From: Dactylosporangium vinaceum
GTDB lineage: Bacteria; Actinomycetota; Actinomycetes; Mycobacteriales; Micromonosporaceae
Direction of reading: 5' to 3'
NCBI RefSeq assembly: GCF_019904175.1
Contig: NZ_CP061913.1
Span: 7,564,001-7,628,000, forward strand
DNA length: 64,000 nucleotides
The notes below the pieces were generated by a model that did not search any database, had not been told where the DNA came from, and saw only the letters and a program-made list of their open reading frames with translations. A program made the translations under genes and the position numbers. This document shows positions 28,051-36,291 of this stretch, in pieces (within the stretch, counting starts at the first letter, position 1; each line of letters starts with the position of its first letter).

Positions 28051-28078
28051 TTGCAACCGATCGTCGTCAATGTATTAC
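28051..28078 (+). promoter_or_regulatory. Candidate promoter of the phosphotransferase gene
   Basis: TTGCAA (28051-28056) and TATTAC (28073-28078) are spaced by 16 bases in an AT-rich island, and lie about 20 bases before the GTG start at 28098. An inverted pair GCGTAAT/ATTACGC (28038-28044, 28074-28080) overlaps the -10 element. Prediction by eye. Confidence 0.35.
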
Positions 28079-28097
28079 GCTCCGGTACGGTGGACCG

Positions 28098-29072
28098 GTG
28101 CCCGCCGCCATCAGCCCGACCCAGCAGCAGCTGACCCCGCAGGCCGTCGCCGCCCTGCTCCACCGGCGCTTCGGCCGCATCGCCGTCCACTGTGGACCGC
28201 TCTCCGGCGGCACGTTCGCCGCCGTCTGGGCGGTCACGCTCGATGACGGCACGGAGGCCGTGGTCAAGATCGGCCCGCCGCCGGGCGTGCCGCTGCTGCG
28301 CTACGAGCGCGGGATCATCGCCGCCGAGGCCCGCTACTACCGCCTCGCCGGCGCCCGGCCCGGTGTGCCCGTCCCGCCGGTGCTCGACGCGGACGACGAC
28401 GTCATCCTCGTCGGCCGCCTGCCCGGACGCCCCCTGTCGGAGCTGCCGCAGGAGCAGCAAGCCACTGCGGCTCCCGGTGTACGCCGAGCGCTCGGCGCCG
28501 CACTGCGCGACCTGCACGAGGTGCGGGGTGAGCGGTTCGGCTACGACGGCGAGGGGCGGGCGAGCGGCGGCACGTGGCCGGAGGCGTTCGCGGCGATGAC
28601 CGCCGACCTGCTCGCCGACGGCCGGGACTGGGGCGTCGAGCTGCCCGTCGCCGGCGACGCGATCCTGGCCGCGGTGGACCGGCACGATCGCGCGCTGCGG
28701 GAGGTACAGACGCCGGCTCTTGTGCACTTCGATCTGTGGGACGGCAACATCCTGTGCCACGAGGGCCGGCTCACCGGCCTGGTCGACGGGGAGCGCTACT
28801 TCTGGGGTGACCCGCTGTACGACCTGGTGTCGCCGGTCCTCGGGCGGCGGATCGAGGAGGAGCCGTCACACCCGCTGCTGCAGGGGTACTTCGGGGCGGT
28901 GCCGCACGCGTTCACACAGGCGCAACGGACGCGGCTCAGGCTGTACCGGATCCAGTTCAGCCTGCTGCTGCTGATCGAGATGCCGAGCCGGGCCATGGTC
29001 GGCGACACGGAGCGCGAGCGCCGGGACTGGGTCACGCCGTGGCTGCTGAAAGATCTTCGCGATCTGGGCTGA
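28098..29072 (+). CDS. Aminoglycoside-phosphotransferase-family kinase
   Basis: A 324-residue protein with the APH/choline-kinase-like fold: an N-lobe lysine in AVVKIG, the catalytic loop HFDLWDGNIL (HxDxxxxN) and the metal-binding LVDGERYFWGDPLYDL. The family phosphorylates aminoglycosides, macrolides, hydroxy-amino acids or other small metabolites. The sequence does not allow choosing, and environmental members are more often metabolic than resistance enzymes. Start is GTG at 28098. It stands alone, upstream of the truncated sensor gene on the same strand (48 bases). Confidence 0.85.
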   Translation: MPAAISPTQQQLTPQAVAALLHRRFGRIAVHCGPLSGGTFAAVWAVTLDDGTEAVVKIGPPPGVPLLRYERGIIAAEARYYRLAGARPGVPVPPVLDADDDVILVGRLPGRPLSELPQEQQATAAPGVRRALGAALRDLHEVRGERFGYDGEGRASGGTWPEAFAAMTADLLADGRDWGVELPVAGDAILAAVDRHDRALREVQTPALVHFDLWDGNILCHEGRLTGLVDGERYFWGDPLYDLVSPVLGRRIEEEPSHPLLQGYFGAVPHAFTQAQRTRLRLYRIQFSLLLLIEMPSRAMVGDTERERRDWVTPWLLKDLRDLG

Positions 29073-29120
29073 TCAATCACAATATGGTATGAATGACGTC
29101 ACCTACGGTGAGGGCGGTCG

Positions 29121-30902
29121 ATGGACAAGCTGGAGGGCAGGCGGCTCCTGGCCGGTTACGCCGGGCTGATGGCGGCGCTCGCGCTCGTGCTCGCCGTGTG
29201 GCCCGCCCTCGACTCCGTCGTGTGGGCCGCGATCGGCCTGAGCTCGGCCGGTGCGATCGTCGCGGGCATCTCGCGGCACCGGCCGCAGCACCCGGGCCCC
29301 TGGTGGGCCCTCGCCGCCGCGCTCGTCGCGATGATGATCGGCGACTTCGTCTACGGCCTCATCACCGAGACGCAGCCCGAGCCGCCGGTGCTGGCCGAGC
29401 TCGCGTACCTCGCGATGTTCCCGATCGTCGCCGTCGCCCTGGTCGGCCTGACCCGCGGGGGCGCCTTCCTCGAGGACCGCTCGCGCCTGCTCGATCTGCT
29501 CGCGCTGGGCACCGCCGCGCTGCTGGCCGGCTGGGTCTTCATCGCCTCGCCGCACATGGCGACCGGGATGAGCGCCGCCGACTGGTCGACCCAGGCCGCG
29601 TTCACGCTCGGTGACGTCATCGTCCTCGTGGTCACCGTCCGGCTGCTCACCGCATCGCCGCGCAACAGCGCCGCACAGCTGCTCGCGATCGGCGCGGCCG
29701 GCATGCTCGTCGGCGACGTGGCCTACGGCGTCGCCCAGGCCGACGGCGGCCTGCACCCGGGCGGGCCGGCCGACTTCGCATACGTCCTGCTGTACGCCGC
29801 GTGGGGCGCCGCCGCCCTTGACCCGTCGATGGCCAGGCTCACCGCGCCGCCGCCCGGCGCCGTGCGCGGCCCCCGCGAGCCCGTCCGCGGCCTCGGCCTG
29901 GCCCTGCTGCTGGCCTGCGTCGCGTTCGCCCCGCTGGTCCTGCTCGTGCAGGCCCTCACCGGCGGCGTCCACGACGGCCCGATGATCGCCGTGACCTCCG
30001 GCATCACGCTCGTCCTGCTCGTCGTGCGGCTCAGCGACGCGGTGGGCCAGCACGCCGGCGCCCTGCGCCGGGAGCGGGCCCTGCGCGAGACCGGCACCGT
30101 CCTCGTCGGCGCCCACGACGCCGGCCAGGTCGCCGCGGCCGTGAAGGCCGCCGTCGCCACCCTCCTGCCCGCCGAGGCCCCGCACGCGATAGTCGTCGAC
30201 TTCAGCCTCACCGACCTGCTGCCCCTCGGCGAGCTGTCAACGCCGCGCATCCAGCCCGTCGGCGACATCCCGCCGCTGTGGGGCGCCAAGCTCTCCGAGT
30301 GGGACCACGTGCTGGTCTGCCCCCTCGACGCCGGCGTGCTCTACGTGGCCGGCCGCCGCCGCGACCTGCTGACCGCCGTCGACGCCGTCTCCGTCGTCGC
30401 CGGCCAGGCCGCGCTGGCCCTGGCCCGGATCGGCCTCACCGAGGCGGCCAGCCGCCGCGACAGCGACGACTACCTGCGGGCCGTCACCGAGCACGGCGGC
30501 GACGTCGTGCTCGTCCTCGACGACGACCAGCGCATCCGCTACACCAGCCCGTCGGTCACCGAGGTCCTCGGCATCTGGCCGACCCCGTTCGCCACCCTCC
30601 GCGAGATCGTCGCCCCCGAGGACCGCGACCAGGTCGCCCGCACCGTCGAACGCGCCCGCGCCGAGGACCGCGACGGCACCCGCGACCAGTGGAGCCTGCG
30701 CCGCCCCGACGGCCGCCGCATCCTGCTCGAGGTCATCTTCCGCGACCTGCGCGACGACCGCCTGGTCCGCGGCATGGTGGTCACCCTCCACGACATCACC
30801 GAGGACCGCCGCGCCGGCCACGAGCTCCTGCGCCGCGCCTTCACCGACACCCCGGCCGCCCAGAACCGCGACAGCTCGGCCCGCAAGTTCACCGGCCCCT
30901 GA
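29121..30902 (+). CDS. Membrane-PAS sensor paralogous to the GGDEF-EAL protein, catalytic domains absent
   Basis: The 593-residue protein aligns with the GGDEF-EAL protein at 5528-8569 from the LAGYAG start through the multi-helix membrane region, the GAF-like segment and the PAS domain (about 450-565, ending FRDLRDDRLVRGMVVTLHDITE). Where the paralogue continues QRATFDALTGLPNR into GGDEF, this one reads LRRAFTDTPAAQNRDSSAR and stops 20 residues later. No GGDEF or EAL sequence is found in any frame before the next gene at 30986, so the loss is a deletion, not a frameshift. It may be a pseudogene, or an effector-less sensor that dimerises with the intact protein. Confidence 0.8.
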   Translation: MDKLEGRRLLAGYAGLMAALALVLAVWPALDSVVWAAIGLSSAGAIVAGISRHRPQHPGPWWALAAALVAMMIGDFVYGLITETQPEPPVLAELAYLAMFPIVAVALVGLTRGGAFLEDRSRLLDLLALGTAALLAGWVFIASPHMATGMSAADWSTQAAFTLGDVIVLVVTVRLLTASPRNSAAQLLAIGAAGMLVGDVAYGVAQADGGLHPGGPADFAYVLLYAAWGAAALDPSMARLTAPPPGAVRGPREPVRGLGLALLLACVAFAPLVLLVQALTGGVHDGPMIAVTSGITLVLLVVRLSDAVGQHAGALRRERALRETGTVLVGAHDAGQVAAAVKAAVATLLPAEAPHAIVVDFSLTDLLPLGELSTPRIQPVGDIPPLWGAKLSEWDHVLVCPLDAGVLYVAGRRRDLLTAVDAVSVVAGQAALALARIGLTEAASRRDSDDYLRAVTEHGGDVVLVLDDDQRIRYTSPSVTEVLGIWPTPFATLREIVAPEDRDQVARTVERARAEDRDGTRDQWSLRRPDGRRILLEVIFRDLRDDRLVRGMVVTLHDITEDRRAGHELLRRAFTDTPAAQNRDSSARKFTGP

Positions 30903-30985
30903 CGCCGCGCCATCCAGATCACCATCGCCTCCGGCGCCGCCACCGTCCTTGCCACCTACTCCCCTCGGCTGGAGGATGACGATCC

Positions 30986-32449
30986 ATGGGGGAGCCGAGC
31001 ACCGACGACCGCGTCCCGGTCCCGGTCTGGATCATCGCCGCCGCGTTCGTCGCGCTCGAGCTGGCGTTCAGCACCGCGTACGGCTTCCAGCAGGACGAGC
31101 TGTACTTCATCGCCGCCGGCCGCCACCTCGCGCTCGGCTACGTCGACCAGCCGCCCCTTGCCGTGCTCCTCGACCGCCTGGCCGTGCTGCTCGGCGGCGT
31201 CCACCCCGCGGCCGTGCGCGTCCTGCCGGCCCTCGAAGGCGGCGCGATAGTCGTCCTCGCCGCCCGCCAGGCCGCGATCCTCGGCGCCGGCCGGGCCGGG
31301 CGCATCCTCGCCGCCCTGTGCCTGGCCACCGCGCCGGTCCTGCTCGGCGCCGTCCACATCGCCAACACCACCCCACCGGCCCTGCTGGCCTGGACCGTCG
31401 TCGTCCTGTGCGCCAGCACCGCCGTCGCCCGCGACCGCCCCCGCCAGTGGCTCGGCGCGGGCGTCGCCGCCGGCCTCGGCCTGCAGACCAACAACCTGAT
31501 GGCGCTGCTGCTGCTGGCCCTCACCGCCGGCCTCCTGGCGACCCGCCGCCTCGACGTCCTGCGCTCCCCCTGGCCCTGGCTGGCCGCCGCGATCGCCGCC
31601 GTCATCTGGCTGCCGAACGTGCTGTGGCAGGCGACCCACGGCTGGCCGCAGTTCGCGATGGCCGCGGCGCTGCACCGGCAGAACACCTCGGCGGCCGCGT
31701 ACCTGGGCGGCCTGCCGGCCCAGCTCATCTACGGCGGCCTGCTCACGTTCCCGATCCTCATCGCCGGCGTGGTGCGACTGTGGCGGACCCCTTCGGTGCG
31801 GTACCTGGCCGTCGCCGTGTCACTCGTCGCGGTGTACGTCCTGGCCTGGGTTCCCGGCAAGCCCTACTACACCTCCGGTCTGCTGCCGGTGGTACTGGCG
31901 GCCGGCTCGGTGGCCACGGAACGCTGGTTCGCTCGCGGCAGACACCCCCGGCTCCGGCCGCCCCTCGTCGTCGGGCCCATCCTGCTGGCGACGCTCGTGA
32001 CCCTGCCGTCGGTCCTGCCGGTCTGGCCCGTGCGCGACCTGCACGCCCACCCGACGGGCAACGACGTCGCCGACACCGTGGGCTGGCCCCAGCTGGCCGC
32101 CTCCGTCGAGGCTGCGGTGTCGGCGGGCCCGCGGCCGACCTCGATCTTCACCGGCAACTACGCGGAGGCGTCGACCCTTGACGTCCTGGGCCGCGCCGAT
32201 CTGCCGCCGGTGCTGTCGGGGCACAACGCGTACTCCATGTGGGGCCCGGGCAGCGCCTCCGACACCACCGTCCTGGCCGTGGACGCCGCCGACCGCCTGC
32301 GTCAGTACTTCGCCGACTGCCACCCGGTCGGCACGTTCACCGCCCCGCACGGCGTGGACAACGACTTCAGCCCTCTGGACCTGAGCCTGTGCACGGGTCC
32401 GTCCGCCGGCTGGCCCGAGCTGTGGCCCCACCTGACCCACTACGACTGA
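30986..32449 (+). CDS. Glycosyltransferase family 39-type membrane protein (ArnT/PMT-like)
   Basis: A 487-residue protein with 11-13 predicted transmembrane helices. After the first helix comes the loop TAYGFQQDELYFIAAGRHLALGYVDQPPLA, the acidic first loop (DE) characteristic of GT39/ArnT-like C-type glycosyltransferases, which use polyprenyl-phosphate sugars. A soluble C-terminal segment follows. The acceptor (protein, lipid or wall polymer) is unknown. GGAGG ends about nine bases before the ATG. Its TGA meets the convergent stop of the stress protein gene at the palindrome TGATCA (32447-32452). Confidence 0.88.
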   Translation: MGEPSTDDRVPVPVWIIAAAFVALELAFSTAYGFQQDELYFIAAGRHLALGYVDQPPLAVLLDRLAVLLGGVHPAAVRVLPALEGGAIVVLAARQAAILGAGRAGRILAALCLATAPVLLGAVHIANTTPPALLAWTVVVLCASTAVARDRPRQWLGAGVAAGLGLQTNNLMALLLLALTAGLLATRRLDVLRSPWPWLAAAIAAVIWLPNVLWQATHGWPQFAMAAALHRQNTSAAAYLGGLPAQLIYGGLLTFPILIAGVVRLWRTPSVRYLAVAVSLVAVYVLAWVPGKPYYTSGLLPVVLAAGSVATERWFARGRHPRLRPPLVVGPILLATLVTLPSVLPVWPVRDLHAHPTGNDVADTVGWPQLAASVEAAVSAGPRPTSIFTGNYAEASTLDVLGRADLPPVLSGHNAYSMWGPGSASDTTVLAVDAADRLRQYFADCHPVGTFTAPHGVDNDFSPLDLSLCTGPSAGWPELWPHLTHYD

Positions 32450-32890
32450 TCACGGCACGACGGTGACGGGCCAGCGCCCCGCCTTCACCAGCCGTACCGC
32501 GAGCGACCCGATGAACCGATGCCCGAACCGCCGGCTCGCGCCCACCACGACGGCATCGGCCCGCAGCTCGGTGGCCACCCTGACCAGCTCCTGATACGGG
32601 TCCCCCCGCACCGCCACGAAGTCGGTGCTCACCCCGGTGTGCAACGCCCCCTCGTGCACCTGCCGCCGCATGTCCTCGGTCGACTCGGCAACAGCCTGCT
32701 CGACCGCCCCGGCCGCCTCAGCCACCAACCGGCTGGCCGCCGGCGCCCCGGTCACGAACACCACCACCAGCCGAGCCCGCTGCCGCCGCGCCAGCCCGGC
32801 CGCGTAGGCCCCGGCCCGCATGGACGTATCCGTACCGTCGACCCCAACCACAATGACCTTGGGCCCGTCGGTACCGTACTCGAACTGCAC
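32450..32890 (-). CDS. Universal stress protein (UspA family)
   Basis: The 146-residue single Usp domain shows the N-terminal VIVVGVDGTDTS strand and loop, and the ATP-binding motif region VVVGASRRFGHRFIGSLAVRLV near the C-terminus, followed by PVTVVP. The G-x-x-G-x(9)-G-S layout predicts nucleotide binding. The GTG at 32890 is the start that fits the family; longer frames upstream are unlike it. Usp proteins assist survival under stress or dormancy. No neighbour suggests its trigger. Confidence 0.88.
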   Translation of the reverse strand: MQFEYGTDGPKVIVVGVDGTDTSMRAGAYAAGLARRQRARLVVVFVTGAPAASRLVAEAAGAVEQAVAESTEDMRRQVHEGALHTGVSTDFVAVRGDPYQELVRVATELRADAVVVGASRRFGHRFIGSLAVRLVKAGRWPVTVVP

Positions 32891-33026
32891 GCGAACAGGA
32901 TGCCCCAACCGACCCGCACCTTCACCCCGGGACCGCGCCAACCTCCGGGTCGTGAAGAACTTGTCATGTACCGCGTCGAGCCGAGGCCACCAGCGACCGC
33001 CCGGCCGGCAACCGCGGGGGTGGCGG

Positions 33027-33495
33027 TCAGTCGGCGGCCGGCGGGCGGGCTCGCAGGTAGGACAAGACGGCCCGGACCCGGCGGTCGTCAAGCGGTGTGC
33101 CGGCGATCGCGAGGCGGTCGAAGATATGCTGGATCTGCGTGCCGACCGTCTTCGGCGACACGTCCAGCCGCGCGGCGATGCCCCGGTCGGTGAGCCCCTT
33201 CGGCCATCAGGGCGAGGACGTTACGCTCCCGCGGCGACAGCACTCGCAGCGCGGCCGGGACCGCCGGCCTGTTCAGCAGCGCCTCGACAAGTGCGGCGTC
33301 CACGACGACCTCGCCAGCGTGGACCCGCCGGACGGCGTCGCGCAGCGCGTACCGGTCCATGACGCGGTCCTTCAGCAGGTACCCGACGTGCGTGCGGCGG
33401 TCGTCGAGCAGTTCCACCGCGTAGGCGGCCTCCAGGTACTGCGAGAGCACCAGGACCGCGGTCTGCGGATAATCGCGCCGGATCCGCGCGGCCGC
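33027..33495 (-). pseudogene. Remnant of a NarL/LuxR-type response regulator
   Basis: In two frames the strand reads the C-terminal half of a response regulator: YPQTAVLVLSQYLEAAYAVELL, HVGYLLKDR, a linker, then the LuxR helix-turn-helix LSPRERNVLALMAEG | LTDRGIAARLDVSPKTVGTQIQ. The bar marks a one-base insertion in the run of four C at 33195-33198. The receiver N-terminus with the phosphorylated aspartate is missing; the sequence breaks at 33490 or so and turns into the histidine kinase remnant on the other strand. No start codon is possible. The gene is therefore dead by both deletion and frameshift, unless the extra base is a sequencing error. Confidence 0.8.
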
Positions 33496-34003
33496 CCGGC
33501 TCCTCGACGACGCTACCGACCAGCTGCGGCAGTCGCTCGCCCAGCTGCGCGATCTGGCCCGCGGCCTGCACCCGGCCCTGCTCGCCGAGCGCGGTCTCGC
33601 CGTGGCCGTGGCAACGCTCCTCGACGGCGCCCGGGTCGCCGCCACGCTCGCCGCCGACCTGCCGGCCCGGCCCGACCCGGCGATCGAGGCTGCCGCCTTC
33701 TTCGCGGTCGCCGAGGCACTGCAGAACATCACCCGCCACGCCCCGGACGCCCGCGCCGCGGTCACGATCCGCGCGGCGGACGGCCGCCTCACGGTCACGG
33801 TCGCCGACGACGGCCCGGGCGGGGCCGACCAGGGTGCCGGCACCGGCCTGCGCGGCATCACCGACCGCGTCGCCGCCGCCGGTGGGACCCTGCTGATCAG
33901 CAGCCCACCCGGACGGGGCACGACGATCACGGTCGATCTGCCGATGTTCAGGATTTTTCCCGATGCCCCACCCCTCGCACCGGTGGTTCCCTCGACGACA
34001 TGA
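33482..34003 (+). pseudogene. Remnant of a two-component histidine kinase (C-terminal part)
   Basis: The frame encodes the end of a HisKA_3-type dimerisation domain (DDATDQLRQSLAQLRDLARGLHPALLAERGL) and a full HATPase domain: ALQNITRHAPDARAAVTI (N box), VADDGPGGA (G1), GTGLRGITDRVAAAGGTL (G2) and GRGTTITVDLP. The phospho-acceptor histidine and the sensor part are missing. The fragment starts where the response regulator remnant starts, but points the other way. A GTG at 33602 could still start a 133-residue ATPase-only protein; whether that is made is unknown. Confidence 0.75.
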
Positions 34004-34158
34004 CCACCACCACCACCGCGATTCGCCGCATCGGCGTCCTCGCCGCCGCACTGGCCGGGCTGCTCGCAATCGGGGCCGTGGCCGCCCGGCCGGCCGCGGC
34101 CATCGGAACGCTCAAGCAGGTCTGGAGCCACCGGTACGTCCACGGCGTCACCCGCTGA
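34000..34158 (+). CDS. Small exported peptide candidate
   Basis: A 52-residue ORF starting ATG at 34000, overlapping the stop of the kinase remnant (ATGA). It has a signal-peptide-like N-terminus (basic AIRRIG, hydrophobic VLAAALAGLLAIGAV, then ARPAAA). The mature part would be about 18 residues. It may be a true small secreted peptide or only part of the decayed region; nothing else supports it. Confidence 0.3.
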   Translation: MTTTTTAIRRIGVLAAALAGLLAIGAVAARPAAAIGTLKQVWSHRYVHGVTR

Positions 34159-34304
34159 GCCCGCCCGGGTCCGCCGCCGCCCCGCCATCGCCGCGGTGGG
34201 CGGCGGCTTGCGCCGGCCGGGGTGGGGTTCGTCGTCGCTGGCGAAGCGGTCGGCGAAGCGGCCCGCGTCCAGCAGGCGGAGCAGGGGGATGTAGCGCATC
34301 TCCA

Positions 34305-34418
34305 GCGAAGGTCCGGTCGCCGGCGGTCGAGCCGCGCAGCTCGCGCTCGTAGCCGAGGGCGTAACGTCAGCGCGAACGCGACCGCCAGGCGACCGATCAG
34401 GACGAGGTCGTGCGCCAC
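34305..34418 (-). pseudogene. Remnant of an MgtC/SapB-family membrane protein
   Basis: Beginning with GTG at 34418, overlapping the end of gtrA by 22 bases, the strand reads VAHDLVLIGRLAVAFALT, then after a one-base insertion near 34362 continues LGYERELRGSTAGDRTFA. That is the conserved start of MgtC/SapB proteins. At about 34305 the match ends abruptly and the following sequence is unrelated. The remnant was probably the last gene of the glycosyltransferase operon. The bases 34159-34304 contain no intact gene. Confidence 0.6.
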
Positions 34419-34816
34419 GCCGGAAGCATGGAAGGGGCCCGGTAGATGAAGCGCTCGGTGACCGCGAACCGCAGGACGAACGCGAACCCCAGCGTCACCA
34501 CGTTGGCGAGCAGCTCCGGCATGCCCCAGTAGGACACCAGCACCGTGAGCAGGGGTAGGCGGACGGCCAGGTCGAGGTTGTTCAGGACCGCGAACCGCGC
34601 CAGCCGGACCCAGCCTCGGGCCGACGAGCGGCGGGTGCGGTACACCCACAGATCGACAAGCACGAAGTTCCACAGGATTGCCACCTCGGTCGCGGCGACG
34701 GCGGCTGCCAGGTAGTGGACGCCGAGCGAAGTCAGCAGCCACATCACCGCGAGGTTGGGCGCGATGCCCGAGGCGCCGGCGGCGCCGAAGGCGGCCAGCC
34801 GCAGCGCGACCTTCAC
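34397..34816 (-). CDS. GtrA-like membrane protein
   Basis: The 139-residue protein has four transmembrane helices and the GtrA family pattern: an N-terminal AFGAAGASGIAPNLAVMWLLT helix, the LWNFVLVDLWVYR segment, and a final VTLGFAFVLRFAVTERFIYR. GtrA proteins are thought to flip or aid export of polyprenyl-phosphate sugars for O-antigen or wall glycan glycosylation. The GTG start overlaps the stop of the upstream glycosyltransferase gene (GTGA), so it is translated as part of that operon. It fits as the lipid-linked sugar translocator for the GT39-type enzyme. Confidence 0.87.
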   Translation of the reverse strand: MKVALRLAAFGAAGASGIAPNLAVMWLLTSLGVHYLAAAVAATEVAILWNFVLVDLWVYRTRRSSARGWVRLARFAVLNNLDLAVRLPLLTVLVSYWGMPELLANVVTLGFAFVLRFAVTERFIYRAPSMLPAWRTTSS

Positions 34817-36291
34817 CGGGTCACCTTCCGGATCTCGATGTCGCCGAAGCGCTCGACCGGCTGGGACTCGGTGATGGCGCGGCGCAGCGTGGGCAGCCCG
34901 GACAGGGTGCTGTCGGCCTGCGGGGCCAGGACCACGTAGTCGATGGAGGCGGCGCCGTCGGGGAGTGTCTCCTCCATGACGGCCGGGTCGGTGTCGACCT
35001 TCCAGAGCCAGACCGGGCTCGTGAAGCCGGCGAGTTTCAGGTCGAGCCAGATGTAGTCGTCGGTGACGACGACCTGGTCCTTCGGGACGTGGTCGATGAC
35101 CCACTTGGTGGCGGCGCGGGAGTCGGCGCTGCCGTCGGTCTTCGACTGGGCGTACATCGTCGTGGACCAGGCCGGGACGACCACGAGCAGGGCCAGGGCG
35201 GCCGGGACGGCCACGAACGCGAGCCGCAGCCGGGACAGGACGCCCGCGACGAGGAGGGCGGCGAAGGGGAGCATGGCGATGACGTAGGCGAAGGGCAGGT
35301 AGCCGCCCCGGCACATCATCACGACCTGGATGAGCAGGGCCAGGGCCACGGGCCGCAGGGGCTTCACGAAGAAGGCCGGCAGCACCAGCAGTACCCCCGC
35401 CAGCAGGAGATAGGGGTCGAGGTCGACCCAGGAGTGGGCCAGGGCGTAGGTGCCGGACGACGGGTCGAGGAGGCTGCCGCTGCCGCTGCGCCCGAACAGC
35501 TGCCACCACAGCGCCCAGCTCAGGCTCACGTGGCCGTCGCCCGGGACGAGCTCGTTCTTCAGCAGGGCGAAGACCGGGTACGACGCGACGAGCCCGGCGA
35601 ACGTCACGCCGAACAGGCCCAGGTTCCAGACCCTCGTGCGGCGGTCGGTGTGCTGGACGAGCAGCCAGACCAGGGCCGGCAGCAGGATGACGGCGGTCTC
35701 CTTGCACAGCACCGCGCCCGCGAACCACACGGCGCTGTACAGGGCCGCGCCGACGCTGCGCCGCGGTGAGGCGGCGGCGGCCAGGGCGGCGATGGTGAAC
35801 ATGGTGGCCAGGTTGTCGAGGAACACCATGCGGTGGAAGAAGACCGCGAGCGGGCTGAGCGCGAACAGGGCCACGGCGACCGCCGACCAGGCCCGGTTGA
35901 AGCCGAGGCGGCGGGCCAGCAGGAACAGCAGCGCGCAGCTCACGAGGACGGCGATGAGCATCACCTCGCGGCCGACCATGACGCCGCTGGGGGCGCGGGC
36001 GAAGCCGTCGGTGAGGCCCGCATAGCCGGCGATGATGGCCCAGCCGAGGAACGGGTGGTCGTACCAGTACGTGTAGTGGGCGAGGGAGCCGTGGTCGAGC
36101 ATGGCCCACGCCTGGTCGACGTAGGTGCCCTCGTCGTCGTTGATCCGCCCCGGCCAGCCGTGCAGGTTCCAGCCGTTGACCAGGCCGGCGACCAGCAGCA
36201 GCGGGGGCAGGACCCACCAGGAGCGACGCTGCGGCCGCGACGCGACGGGCGGGTCGGCGACGTCCGGCGCGTGTTCGATGACCGCCGTCAT
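34813..36291 (-). CDS. GT39/PMT-like polyprenyl-phosphate sugar transferase
   Basis: A 492-residue membrane protein with about 10-12 helices. Its first large loop, GRINDDEGTYVDQAWAMLDHGSLAHYTYWYDHPFLGWAII, carries the acidic DDE residues typical of GT-C enzymes of the PMT/ArnT type; a conserved FFHRMVFLDNLATMF motif follows. The soluble C-terminal 100 residues end the protein. ATG start overlaps the stop of the upstream GT2 gene (ATGA) and its own stop overlaps gtrA. The enzyme would accept a sugar from a polyprenyl phosphate made by the GT2 and transfer it outside the membrane. The acceptor is unknown. Confidence 0.88.
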   Translation of the reverse strand: MTAVIEHAPDVADPPVASRPQRRSWWVLPPLLLVAGLVNGWNLHGWPGRINDDEGTYVDQAWAMLDHGSLAHYTYWYDHPFLGWAIIAGYAGLTDGFARAPSGVMVGREVMLIAVLVSCALLFLLARRLGFNRAWSAVAVALFALSPLAVFFHRMVFLDNLATMFTIAALAAAASPRRSVGAALYSAVWFAGAVLCKETAVILLPALVWLLVQHTDRRTRVWNLGLFGVTFAGLVASYPVFALLKNELVPGDGHVSLSWALWWQLFGRSGSGSLLDPSSGTYALAHSWVDLDPYLLLAGVLLVLPAFFVKPLRPVALALLIQVVMMCRGGYLPFAYVIAMLPFAALLVAGVLSRLRLAFVAVPAALALLVVVPAWSTTMYAQSKTDGSADSRAATKWVIDHVPKDQVVVTDDYIWLDLKLAGFTSPVWLWKVDTDPAVMEETLPDGAASIDYVVLAPQADSTLSGLPTLRRAITESQPVERFGDIEIRKVTR

